DNA from: Lasiosphaeria ovina
Taxonomy: Eukaryota > Ascomycota > Sordariomycetes > Sordariales > Lasiosphaeriaceae
Assembly: GCA_033439765.1 (NCBI GenBank)
Contig: JAULSN010000008.1
Coordinates: forward strand, 310,001 to 374,000
DNA: 64,000 nt
Direction of reading: 5' to 3'
The notes under the pieces: generated by a model
Databases searched by the model: none
What the model saw: only the letters and a program-made list of their open reading frames with translations
What the model was told of the DNA's origin: nothing
Position numbers and translations under genes: made by a program
Part shown: positions 22,201 to 33,491 of the stretch, piece by piece
How the letters are laid out: the number at the start of each line of letters is the position of its first letter
How positions within the stretch are numbered: position 1 is the first letter of the stretch

Positions 22201-23847
22201 TCACCTGTCGGCCGCTTCATGCAGAGCCGGCGTTTCTCGACCCGCTCGGGCAGTCCGGGCAGCCTGGGCGCTAGGCGGGCTCACAGCGGCCTCGAACACA
22301 GCGGTCTCGAGCGGGGTGACGACTTGGTCGTAAAAATGCTTCCTCAATGAGGCCTGGAGATCTCCGCCTTCCCGAATATCGCAGTGTACGTAAAGACACC
22401 CTTTGATAGCCGAAAGATACCTCCCATCTCCGTGTCTCTCTGCATCTTTCAGCTGGACGCACAGATCAGCCCAGTTGTGAATGGGATTGCTGTCGCTGTC
22501 CGAGAGCTTGATTTTGCTCCCGTTGTTAATCTCCAACAACAGTTTCGCAAAATCAAAGAGAACTGGGTTTCCGATTTTTACCAACGCGTCAAGAGATCTC
22601 TGATTCCCGGCCTCGAATGTCACGTATAACTGGCTCTCCTCGGCCCGCCGGCAGGAGGTTTAGCAAGATACACCTTTCCCAGGCTCCAGGCAGGAGAGGC
22701 GGACGTAGAGTCGAAAAAGTCGACGAGACATCGAGCAAGCCCAAGGGCAAAAGCCTGTTTCTCTGCCGGCTTGAAGAAATCCGGGGGCCGTGGTTGTGTG
22801 CGATCGTCCCTAAGGAACGCACCGCGCTCGATGTGGCGACTCAGCGGCTGCAGCGACGCGGGGCTCGAATATAACGCTGGGAGTGTAGGCTCGCCGACGT
22901 TGAAGATGCCGCGGCTCTTAATGACAAGTGAGAATATCTTCTGCCTATCGAGTATCTGGAGATCGCCACACAAACTCTGCACCTCCTTGACGGAAAACTG
23001 ATCGCTGTCGCGAGTGTTAAGTCAAAATTTAGCTATCCTCTTTGTAGGATCTGTGATATTCGAGAACTTACTCAAAAGGTAAACACTGAGCCTCCCGCCA
23101 CCTTTCAGGTTCCAGATCCGAGCAGCATGGCAAAAACATATTCACCTTAGAAAGAGGTTGCGCCGGCACCTCTGGTGACTTGATCAGGCGAAACAAGACC
23201 TCGTGGGTGGCCGTATCCGTACAGTGCGAAAATTTGGCGAAGAGGGCATTTAGAACTTGATCGCCTTGCTCCCGTAGTGGGCCGATGCTCGGTACAGCTT
23301 GAGACGAGGGAAGAGCGGGGCCGGGGGTACCGGGGCCGCTGTCCCGAGGTTGGATTAAGAGCTCATTACACTTTTCTGCTGCACGTAAGGCTTCCTCTAC
23401 CCCTGAACGCCGATCAATCTTGAAGATGGTGGTGTTGGGGCCGTGGACCAAATCCAAGTCGAAGCGCTGGCCCTCTTCTGCCTCATGGTTGAGGTAGCGT
23501 AACAGGGCTTGGAGGTTTGGGTACGCTCCGGGAGGTTTGGCGCCAGTGATTTGAGAAGAGATGAGCGATAAATTCACGGCTTTTTCAAGAAAGCCGCACA
23601 ACCTAGTGAGACTAGCTTGCAGCTCGGGGAACTGGGCGCCGTAATCGGCAGAGACTTGCTGGTGCGAGAAGATGTACCGCAGCTCCGTCTCGAGGAACTC
23701 GAGGTTGTTGTCGTTGGCGAAATCGTAGTCCAATCGAATGGCCGACTCGTTGCCTGTAGGCCTGCACCTCGCAAGCCTACCTAAGACGGCTGATCCTATG
23801 GCCTGAAGTATACGCCACTCATAGAGACCATTCAAAGTCGACGCCAT
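22201..23847 (-). CDS. DUF7580-type protein, apparent frameshift
   Basis: Exon 1 is 23847-23072 and exon 2 starts at 23004 after a 67-nt GTAAGT intron. The protein (about 525 residues) ends at 22201. The C-terminal half has the pattern of DUF7580 proteins, which are common next to NLR and HET genes. It shows a W-x-L-G...Y start, then DALVKIGNPVLFDFAKLLLEI, NWADLCVQLKDAERHGDGRYL and GCLYVHCDIREGG. Between 22650 and 22632 the frame changes by one base. The 35-38-nt GTGTAT...GAG alternative is too short and would delete conserved-looking residues, so a frameshift is more likely. A 12-base G tract lies just upstream of the start. Role: probably signalling or cell death in allorecognition, by association only. 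Confidence 0.65.
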
Positions 23848-24165
23848 GTCCCTGGGCGGGGGGGGGGGGGCCGTTTTTGTCGGGCACAATTCAAGATGGA
23901 GAGTTGTGTGATCTTGGGCCAGAGTTGGGCATTCCGCGTGAGGGAAAGTGAGGGGTCCGGAACCCGCAAAAAGCCACTCATGTGACTCTGGGATGGGGAA
24001 GGGCCTTGTGGTTGGGTATCAATTCCAAATAGCCCGGCCCTTTCCGCGGGCCCCTCATTTTCAGAAGGCATCCTCCATAAGCCCTCATTTCTTTACACCA
24101 AAGCGGGGTTTCAGAACGGCAGAAGTCAGTCTGCCCGATCAAGCCTGCATTCATCTTGGGCTGAG

Positions 24166-26319
24166 ATGGCGTCAAGCATCCTAGAGCCGCCAGAAGACCA
24201 CCCAGAGCCCATCTTGAGCGTGGCAGAACAATGCGAGGGTCTGTTCCTGCGGGGTCAGCAGCTGCTTGAGGCTTCCGGAGCCGGCGGTCTCCGCTGGTTT
24301 GAGGAGCGACGGCAACGATTTGCAGCGTGGACAGGATACTTGGGAGTTTTCGCCAAGCCAGCTGTCTGCCTCGACTCCAAACTGAGGCGCCATCCTAGTT
24401 TACAAGATATCACACTCCGGCTTTTGGGAATCTTGAAAACGAACCTCCTTCGATGTATGACTTCACGGACTACCTATAGTGGCGTAGCACGCTCTGACCT
24501 GGTCATTTGCAGTTGTTGAATTACAAAGCGTGATCGACCAAATTTCTGACCCTCCACTGGCGGGGACGACGAAGGATGGCGGCCATTACGGATATGACGT
24601 GTCAGCGACCGGGGCAGACGTTCTAGCAGCCGTCGACGGAGCTATCGACAAACTAAACCGTCTAGGTATAGCCATCCGGCAATCGTCAACCCGGAATCTC
24701 GCAGCGAGAACGCCTGCAGAGATGTCAAAGCACAATGATTTTAGAGAAAAAGCGCACAGCATTGTCAAGACCTTGTACCCCGACGCTAGCGATGGGCTTC
24801 AGGACCGGCTGGGGAGATCGATGGCTGACCGATATCAAAGCATTGTCTCTCATCAGGCTCGCCAGGATAAACTACAGCAACGGCGACCGGGGCCGGCACC
24901 TAACGCTCTTCCAGCTATTACGGAGGAAAAGGAGCTAGACGAAAATCTCCGGGTGCCTCCAGCTCCTGAGGGGGGTTTGGGAACAGCCAAACATCAGTAT
25001 CGCCAGATAGCCGACCGGCTTGTGTCTGGCGTACGCAGAAAGGCCGCGCCTTGGTCAGACGTATCCTCGGTCGACTCACAACTCGTTTACCGCCACATTG
25101 GTGACACACCATCCCGAGCCGGGTCCAAAAAGCGAGAGACGTCCTCCATCCAGATCAACATGGTGGGCTATCCCAACGCACCACAGCCGACAAACAGCCA
25201 CAATTTTATCACTTGCCAGTGATGCTCTGAAACCCACGAACGCAGAATCTTCGAAGGGAATGAATGGAGGTACGTGCATGTGGCCCTGGTAGCTTTAGCA
25301 AAAATTCCACCTCTGACATGGCTGATGACCCCTCCCCCCCAGGAAGCATGTTGACAAAGACCTGAAACCCTACGTCTGCATCTCGGAAAGATGCCAGGAC
25401 TCACTATGCTCCTTCTCTACGTTCACAGCATAGCATGAGCATATGTCCGAACACGGCCTGGCGTGGTACCAGGACGTCTACCTCCCATCTTCATGGACCT
25501 GTGTTATTTGTCAAGATGACGGCCCCAACGACTTCCATCATCAAGAAGAACTCTATACTCATATCAGGGATGCACACAACTTCAACGAGAAACAGCTTGC
25601 AGCCATTGTGCATCTGAGCAAAAGACAAGCACGGAGACGACCAGAAATCTGCCCTTTGTGCTGTCTCCGCGCCGAGGGCGATCCGGAAACACTTCCAAAG
25701 CGGGTGCGTCGAAACGGCGGTGCAGACGAAGGCATCAATCCTATCGCTGCTGCTACTAATGATAAGAACCAGCCCGCCGAAGTGATGGCTCGTCACGTAG
25801 CGTCACACTTGCAAGTTCTAATGTTCCTCACAATCCGGCTCATGTCCACACATGACAACGACAAAGACTCGGAAAACAACTCAGTAGCAAGCTCTGAGGT
25901 TGACACGGGGGACAATTTGACCCGTGAAATGCAATCTCAGTCTTTGGGCATAGTCGGAGGGAGTGAAGATGGTTTGAGAGACTCGGACAGGGATTCAGAG
26001 CATGGGACCCAACTCGAGATCAACAGCAAAAGCTGTGACATTCCAGATACAGCAGCCGGGGTAGACTGGTCCATGTTTGGCCTAGGGGAAACAATGTAAG
26101 TTCGCCAGCATGGTTGCCAATGCGATTGAAGTTGAGGGCTAACGGACGCTTCTTAGGTCGGTGAACAGCTATACCAGCTCTACGGCCACGTGGCAGCTCC
26201 AGCGGACGCTTGAGGGTCATTATAGTAGTGTACGGTCAGTTGCCTTCTCCCACGATTCGAAACTTCTGGCATCGGGATCAGGCGATAAAACTATCCGGGT
26301 CTGGGATGCGGCCAGTTAA
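24166..26319 (+). pseudogene. C2H2-finger protein with truncated WD40 tail
   Basis: Four exons (24166-24454, 24513-25269, 25343-26095 and 26157-26319) keep one frame through 654 codons, apart from two nonsense codons. These are TGA at 25220-25222, inside a C-x2-C finger pair, and TAG at 25431-25433, where AWHEHM-type relatives carry Trp. The N terminus is helical. The middle has fungal fingers (EWRKHVDKDLKPYVC, TCVICQDDG, CPLCCLR, ARHVASHLQVL). Exon 4 encodes one canonical WD40 blade ([29 protein letters not shown]) and then stops. Relatives I know have the finger part alone, or WD40 arrays in NLRs. Here the array is cut after one blade, about 100 bp before a MULE transposase. Both nonsense changes are G-to-A or C-to-T. 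Confidence 0.7.
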
Positions 26320-26412
26320 AGAATTCCTAAAGAAGAGGGGATGGCAAGGACTAAGCAGTTCACTTATATTTCTTCTTCATAGCGTGCCAGAGGAAGGGTG
26401 TGGGAGACCGGG

Positions 26413-27947
26413 TTAATTTATGAGAATGTCTCTTGCACTACCATCGGTCTCACTTGCACTATGACCCCACTTCTGCCCACACATAGCCCTAACCCCGCGC
26501 GCTCCAATCGCCTCTCCCGTAAAGAGGGGGGGTTGTATGAGTGGGAGTCGGAATAGCGCCTTATGCAATCCTCCACTGTCGGCTACACGAAGCAAAGCCT
26601 TCTTGGAAACGTTATATGCCACCTTTCCAGCCCACTTCTGGCCTAAGAACTGCCGTAGGAGGGTATTCTGCTCCTTAAGAGTCTCCTCTCTGATCCACTG
26701 CTCCATAGCCTCGATTATACGGCACAACTGCCTCAATACGGCAGGGACCGTGCTGTTACCGTTAACAACAGGGGACTTAAGGTAGCGGTTAACAGCCTCC
26801 ACTAGTGATGTAGTTCTCTGGCCGAAGTTAAGCAACTTGTTAATATAACAACCAGCCCACTATTCAGCTACCAGCATCTAGTTGTGCTCGAAATACTAGA
26901 TGATTACTATCTGTAGGGAAAAAAGGCCTTAAGCTTAGACCACGCGGCCTAGAAGTCTTTAACCGTATATAAATAGATAACAACCTCCCAGAGCTTATAC
27001 AGCCCAGCTATAGAGTACTTAACAGTATCTGGTTTCAATCCGGGGCGGCCGTCCGTCGGCCGGGTTACACGATCAATAATAGGCTGATCCTGGGCCTGAT
27101 CTAGATCCTCCTCTTCCTCGGCTTAACTACGAGGCAGGGGCAGTCCCACAGCTCTGATAACTACAGCTACGGCTTCCTTATTACATTTTCGCTTGATGTA
27201 AAGGGCCACATTCTTGTTAAGGTGGAAAATACAGATCTGTGGGTTGGCAAGAGGGTAAACCTTGGCAATTGCAGCTCTTATGGCCTTATCGTAATCCGTG
27301 ATGGTGACTCCAGGGGGGCTTGGTACTGATCCGAATCCGCGTTTTGCTAACTTACTCCATCAGCTAATCAAGGCCCTCCTGTCGCTCTTTATTAATAAAA
27401 GCAAATCCACACGAAAAGGCCATGCCTAGGTGGTTTAACCCAACCACCTGGAAAAAAGCCAGCCCCTTATTATTCGTCTTATAAGTGTTGTTATAAAGTC
27501 ATACCTAATAGTACTGTTTCCACTACTCTTTAGTCCACTTAGTGGTCCAGAACAGGCCATCAGGCTTCATAAGTTCATTATCAGGGCTAGTGCTTGAATT
27601 CTTTACCCACTTTAACAAGGTTGGCGATGCCCTCGTCGTCAAGCAGCTTTATGGTGGCTTGGAACGGGTATACCCGGCCATGGCGCTCTTCCGGAGGCGG
27701 TAGCGGTAGATGCGGATCTGCCGTATGGTGAAGACAACCCCGAGGAACTGTCTGCGTAAGCTTGTAGCGACTTCGGGGTTCGAAATCCCCACGCGGTCGG
27801 TGAAGCTCGTAATAAAGGCCTTGGTTTTGATACTTAGCTCTGGCCTAGAATTAAAACCATCGCTAATGTGGTTGTCGTGAGACTCGCAGCCAGATTTAAG
27901 TTCAAAAGTCCACTTCCGACCGTTGTTAACTAACTAGCACTTTGGCA
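26413..27947 (-). pseudogene. MULE transposase, catalytic and C-terminal part
   Basis: Continuation of the N-terminal piece at 33.5-33.9 kb beyond the copia insertion. Recognisable in order on the minus strand are GLAFFQVVGLNHLGMAFSCG (about 27470-27400), ITDYDKAIRAAIAKVYP and QICIFHLNKNVALYIKRKC (the typical MULE catalytic region, about 27310-27190), then FGQRTTSLVEAVNRYLKS and the C-terminal helices to the stop at 26413. A one-base shift near 27325 and several TAG/TGA stops kill it. The last 140 codons are still open. Confidence 0.75.
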
Positions 27948-27952
27948 GATAC
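27948..27952. repeat. Target-site duplication of copia (left)
   Basis: GATAC, repeated exactly at 33487-33491 on the other side of the retrotransposon. Confidence 0.9.
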
Positions 27953-28169
27953 TGTTAGAAAGGCCATACTGGATTTGGCATGGTCTTGAGGGTCCGGGCA
28001 GGGGCCGGGCAGGGTGCGCACAGGGCACCTAATTAGACCGCCTTTTCCACAGGCTCTACACTGGTCCCCGGCCTGCAGGGCGAAGAGCTTTTCTTCCTTC
28101 TACACAACGGAATACACACACTTGGAATACCCTCCTTTTGACTACTTTTGCATGCTTTGGCTTCTGAAA
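27953..28169 (+). repeat. 5' LTR of copia element
   Basis: 217 bp, from TGTTAGAAAGG to CTTCTGAAA. It matches 33270-33486 except for C/T, G/A and A/G changes. Confidence 0.95.
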
Positions 28170-28186
28170 GTTATGAGCCCGGAAGC
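28170..28186 (+). promoter_or_regulatory. Primer-binding site, initiator-Met half-tRNA type
   Basis: GTTATGAGCCCGGAAGC directly after the LTR. GGTTATGAGCC-like sequence is complementary to the anticodon stem-loop of initiator tRNA-Met (CUCAUAA). This is the internal half-tRNA priming used by Drosophila copia and many fungal copia elements. The complementarity is recalled from tRNA knowledge, not aligned. Confidence 0.7.
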
Positions 28187-28270
28187 TGCATTCCCCAATA
28201 CAACAACAAACATCTATTGAAGCCTCTATACCGACAGAGCAGTCCACGCGCACCGCGCCCGGAAAACCAT

Positions 28271-31200
28271 ATGACAATAAAAGAGAAGACAGTCGCCCTC
28301 GAGGGCTCGGATGACTGGCAGGCTTGGAACAACACATTCATCAGCAAGGCCGTTGCGGCCGACCTTTGGTCCCTCATCGACCCTACCTCTGAGGACCGCG
28401 GGGACTTCTAATAGAAGCCGAAGAAGCCCTCATTCGTAGTGTTCTCGATAAGCAAGGAAGCGAAGAAGAGGAGGACCCAGGCCGCCGCGAGGGCCGCCTC
28501 GGTGACCCGGGGCAATACGCCGGGTGTTACTCCGGACCCCGATAACCCGTAACCCGAAATACAGGTCGCTGAACCAATAGCTAACGAAGACCACCTCCCG
28601 GCCATATACCTAGCGGACCTGTCAGATAAGGACAATAAGGTCTACTCGTAGAGCCTCGCCCTATATAATATAGATATAAAGGACTACGAGATAGAGCGTA
28701 GGGTACTTGCTGCCCTCAAGGACTGGGTGAATGAGACTATCTCGGCGTACCTATATACAGTTGCGTACGAGCCCATAGAGACGATCACCAGGTGGTATAT
28801 AAATCTATAGGCATAGGCGAGAACCACTTCTTCGAACGATATAGGGAAGGCGAGGACCGCCTATAAGTAAGTAGTTCTCCCTCTCTCGAAGCCCCCGAAG
28901 TCGTGGAAAGTATGGATCAGCCACTAGGAGGAAGCCCTATAGAAGGCCAAGGCCAAGAAGGTCCCTGAGGCGCAGGCACCGGCCACCTAGTATGACGATT
29001 TCGAGACGGCGATTAGGGAGGTAGGGTGGACTTACTAGTATACTACTTACCGCCTAATGAACCAAAAGAATATCGATACGGGGACCCTTAACTACCGGGA
29101 CCTGGTAAACGCGTTCAACCAGGAGGTCAGGGTATAGGAAGTAACGAAGAAGCCCTTACGGTTTACGAAAGGGTCCTTCGGCGTAATATACGGTAACTAG
29201 GATACTAATAGCCCCGAGGAAGGGAAGGCACCGGGCCCGAGAAAGCGGAAATATACCGGAGGCAGCCAGTCAGGGTGTAGGGTATGCTCGAATCCCCACA
29301 CCTTAGAAGACTATTGATTCCTTTTCCCTGAGAAGGCCTGGGCAAAATGGAACCCCTCGAAGGAGCGTAGGAACCGGGCAGAGGCGGTTTTGCAGGTAGA
29401 TAACGCTCTGAGGAAGGAAGTCGAGGCCCTGAGGAAGAAGGTTAAGGGAGACCTGCCTCGGAGAGGAAGCGTAAGCAGGCCCCGAGAGCCGAGTAGGGCC
29501 CTGAAGTCTAGAGCCTCGAGCCGGGCACCAGAGCCCGCCACTATAGTAGAGGACGCCCTGGAGGAAGATTAACTAGTACGTTATATAGGTAAGGTTAATA
29601 CCTTATTCGCCGTATAGTACGTAGCCTTCTCGATAAACGAATACCCTCTTAAGCACTCGGTAATACTGGACTTAGGCTCTATAATATACATCTTTAACCA
29701 AGTTAGCCGCTTCCTCAATATTCGGCACGCCCTCGCGGGGGAATTCGTATGGGCTAGGGACTATAAGATCCCTATTACTATATACGGCGAGGTGGACCTG
29801 CAAGTTAGTAATATATTCGGAGGAAAGAAGGTCCTGAGGCTATATAATATGGCCCTATATAAAGGCATCGTATATAACCTGGTATTACTACGGCGCCTAT
29901 ATGAGAGAGGCATACACTAGGATAATAGCGGGGACCCCACCTACCTACGCCGTATGACGGATTAATCGGTAGTATGCGTGCTATAGGCCCGGTACGACTA
30001 ATTCGTTATTGAGTATATTCCGGAAGACCTAAGTAGGGCCGCCTTCTTCACGAGAAGGAACCGGTTCAATTCCTATACTAAAAGGAAGCCCCGGAGCGTG
30101 AGCGCCGAAATCTGGCACCTACGTATAGGCCACCCGGGCCCCGGCGCCCTAGAAAGACTCGTTAATATAGCTTAGGGGGTACGTATTAAGGGTATCAAAA
30201 TAGTCGAGTATAGCGTATACGCGCGGGCCAAAATAAAGCGATAGGTTAAACGAGAGCCAAAAGATAAGCCTTAACGGCCCGGGGACTGCTTTACGATTGA
30301 CTTTTATGACTGGGAGCCTGACGATAAGAAGTACGACTCCCTTATGCTAGTAACCGACCGCTATATAGGCATAAGCTGGGATTTTTATACCACCGACCGG
30401 AAGTACGTGACCCTTATTGCTATTTTGGAAGCCTTCTTTAAGGAGTTGAGGGTTCAATACAAAGTCGTACCGAAGGTCATCGAGTTAGATAACGAGCTCA
30501 AGTTAGCAGAGTTCACGGACTTCTTTAGGAGGTATGGCCTAGTCTGGAAGCCCTCGGCGCCCCGTATATAGGGATAGAACGGTACCGCCGAGAGGGCGGG
30601 GGCGTTAGTCAAGTAGAAAGCCCTTGTACTCGCTTTAGGAGCCGTATTCCCGAATAAATTGTAGCGGGAGATCTCTCGAACGGCTATCTACCTGCTTAAT
30701 AGGCAGCCTCGCGCTCAGAATGACTGGAAGACTCCTTATTAGGCCTGGTATTCCTTCTTCAACGGCTATACTCTTCCGTACTTAGGGCACTTGCGGGTCT
30801 TTAGCTGTAAGGCATACGCGATGACCGATAGGGCCCAAAATAAGGAAGAACGCCTCAAGCGTTTTGAGCCTAAGGCGTAGATCGGCTACCTCATCGGCTA
30901 TATAGCGACTAATATCTATAGGGTGTGGGTGCCTTTAAAGAATATAGTTATCGTTACCCGGGACGTCATCTTCGACGAGAATACTATATTTGACGGTAAG
31001 CTGGAAACCCTGGCGTAAGACGTCCGGGAAATGGACCCTATAGCCCTCGCGAACCACCTTAAGGCCCTTACGGTTAGGGAACCTAATATTAAGGAAGTAG
31101 TAGCTACCCCCGGGGACTAGGAAGATATTAGGGATATTACCAATATACTAGAGGATGACGACGGCGTTATAGAGGATGAGATCGTGGCGTATAGGGAGGT

Positions 31201-33105
31201 CCCTGAGCCATACGGAAGCTATATAGCAGGAGGGAAGGGTAGCGGGTCGCTCCCTATACCACTATAGTCGCCGCCTACAGCTATGCTAGCCGGGGCGATT
31301 ATATTATACGGGCCGGGGGCCGACCTTGGGGAAACCCGGGTAGCTAAGCTCAGTATAACGGTAGAATGCGGGCCGGGGGCTGACCCGGGGAAAACCCGGG
31401 TAGCCAAGCTCAGTATTTAGGAGTATTGGAATGGGTCTTTCTATGTAGGCATATTGTCTTCTAGGGTAGGGACCCTAGGAAGGAAGACCCTTACGAGGGT
31501 ATAGGTCGAACGGTTGCTAAAGACCCCGTTATCTATATACCGCCGGGACCTCCCGGACCCACCGGGTCACTACGGGGACTTGAAGGACCACCCTATGGGG
31601 AACCTCTTCGAGGACGTAGAGAGGGTATATCTATAGAGTTATATAGAGATACGTTCGTGGGTAGAGGTCCTATAACGAGGCCTAAAAGGCATCAAAGTCC
31701 TAGACTGTAGGTGGGTATACGTCTATAAGTTCGATAAATACGGAAGGTTTATTAAATATAAGGCCCGACTGGTTATCCGGGGAGATCAATAGCCGAAGAA
31801 CCTCTCGGAAAGCAATTACGCTATAACCCTAACCGGCCGGTCCTTCCGTACGATTATGGCGATAGCTATACGCTTCGACCTTAAGCTCCTGTAGTATAAC
31901 GCCGTTAATACCTTCGTAAATACCTCCCTGGACGAGGAGGTTTATATACGTATACCACCAGGGTATAAGAAGCCGGGCACCGTTTTGAGGCTTAATAAGG
32001 CTCTATATAGACTTAGGAGATTACCACTTCTTTAGTAGAGGGTACTCTCCGGGGTACTCAAGACCCTAGGCTACAGCCCCGTCCCTCACGAACCGTATGC
32101 CTTCACCAATAACGGCGTGATCATTTTCTTCTATATGGATGATATCGTCCTCGCCTTTAGGGAGCAATAGAGGAAGGAAGCTCTCGAAGTCATCGAGAAG
32201 CTCAAGGCCCGCTTCTAGCTTACGGGTGGGGATGATTTATAATGGTTCCTAGGCATTAAGATCCTCCGTAATAGGGCCAAGCGGCGCCTGTGGTTATTAC
32301 AGTCTTCATATATTACCAAAATAGGTGCCCTTGCCGATATATCACCTACACCGTCCACCAGCACGCCTATAGCGAGGGAGGAGCTGTTACCCTATGAAGC
32401 TCTCGCGAAGAAGGCCGATATCCTACGGTATATGCGGAAGGTCGGCTCCATTATGTATACCGCCGTCATCACTCGCCCGGACGTGGCTTTCGCCGTCTCC
32501 CGGCTCTCTCGCTTCACGACCAACCCCGGCCCGGAGCACCACAAGGCGGCTAACCGGGTCCTCGGCTACCTACTTCGCACCAGTTATCTAGCCCTATAGT
32601 TCGGAGGCGACGATAACTTCAGGGTGGCCAGTAACGCTTCCTTCGGGGACAACTCGGTAGACCGGAAGAGCTCACAAGCCTACGCCATGAAGCTTTTTGG
32701 GGGCATGATCGGCTAGAGGGCGAATAAGCAGGCCACCGTGACGACTTCAACCACCGAGGCGGAGTTGCTTGCTCTCTCGCAGGCCACAAAGGAAGCCCTG
32801 TATATTAGCAGGCTACTGAAGGAGCTGTACGTTAACCTTAAGGACTACCGCATCACCGTCGAATATGACAACCGCATGACTATTCGGTTGTTGATAGAAG
32901 AGATCTCCTAATTGAAGACGAACCTTCGGTATATTGATATTCACAACCACTAGCTGCGGCAGGAATACAGGCTTGGGCATATGAAGGTAGTGTATACGAA
33001 GAGCGCAGAAATGATCGCTAACGGCCTGACGAAGGCACTACAAAACAACGCCTTCACGGAGTTCGTGCATTAGATGAACCTGCAGGACGTATCACGGTAG
33101 TTGGT
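28271..33105 (+). pseudogene. Copia gag-pol polyprotein, RIP-inactivated
   Basis: Gag starts at ATG 28271 (ALEGSDDWQAWNNTF, DLWSLIDP). A CCHC knuckle (CRVCSNPHTLEDC) is at about 29279-29317. A protease motif follows, LDLGSIIYIF, in which the expected Asp-Ser-Gly has become Asp-Leu-Gly by C-to-T. Integrase comes next (LRIGHPGPGALERLV, TIDFYDWEP, VIELDNELK). Reverse transcriptase follows (VYIRIPPGYKKPGT, LNKALYRLR, FFYMDDIVLAF), then RNase H (DNSVDRKSSQAYAMKLF, TTSTTEAELLALSQATKEAL). The order gag-PR-IN-RT-RH is diagnostic of copia. Dozens of in-frame TAG stops sit where Gln or Trp is expected, so it is not functional. Confidence 0.9.
31310..31416 (+). repeat. 60-bp tandem duplication inside copia pol
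   Basis: GGGCCGGGGGC plus 36 further bases at 31310-31356 recur at 31370-31416 with a few differences. They encode repeated G-P-G-A-D...TRVAKLSI peptides between integrase and reverse transcriptase. Confidence 0.8.
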
Positions 33106-33260
33106 GGCTAGAAGGCAAGAGGAAGGAACCCCGGTTGGGCATTTGGATTTGCCTGGGGAGTTGTAAATGCCCTCAGGGCACGGAAAGGAAGGAAGGATTT
33201 TGTGTGTTTACTTTTATATACGGTTACTTTAGGCAGTTGAAGCCGGGAATAGCTTCAACT

Positions 33261-33269
33261 AAGGGGGTG
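33261..33269 (+). promoter_or_regulatory. Polypurine tract of copia element
   Basis: AAGGGGGTG immediately before the 3' LTR, the expected site for plus-strand priming. Confidence 0.7.
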
Positions 33270-33486
33270 TGTTAGAAAGGCCATACTGGATTTGGCATGG
33301 TCTTGAGGGTCCGGGTAGGGGCCGGGCAGGGTACGCACAGGGCACCTAATTAGACCGCCTTTTCCACAGGCTCTACACTGGTCCCCGGCCTGCAGGGCGA
33401 AGAGCTTTTCTTCCTTCTACACAACGGAATACACACACTTGGAATACCCTCCTTTTGACTGCTTTTGCATGCTTTGGCTTCTGAAA
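33270..33486 (+). repeat. 3' LTR of copia element
   Basis: 217 bp, partner of 27953-28169. It is followed by the GATAC duplication at 33487-33491. Confidence 0.95.
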
Positions 33487-33491
33487 GATAC

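Larger units (their letters stand above)
27953..33486 (+). mobile_element. Ty1/copia LTR retrotransposon, nearly complete
   Basis: A 5,534-bp element with two 217-bp LTRs, a primer-binding site, a gag-pol region and a polypurine tract. It is inserted into a MULE element with a perfect GATAC duplication. The LTRs differ at three positions only, all transitions at CpA/TpG sites. So the insertion is young compared with its host element, and even these differences may be RIP rather than time. The coding region is riddled with TAG and some TAA stops. Confidence 0.95.

Noticed and set aside
28271..33105. UAG reassigned to an amino acid
   Set aside because: The many TAG stops in copia and pogo could suggest recoding. 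But intact genes here end normally in TAG or TGA, and the pattern (Gln/Trp sites, also some TAA) is better explained by RIP.
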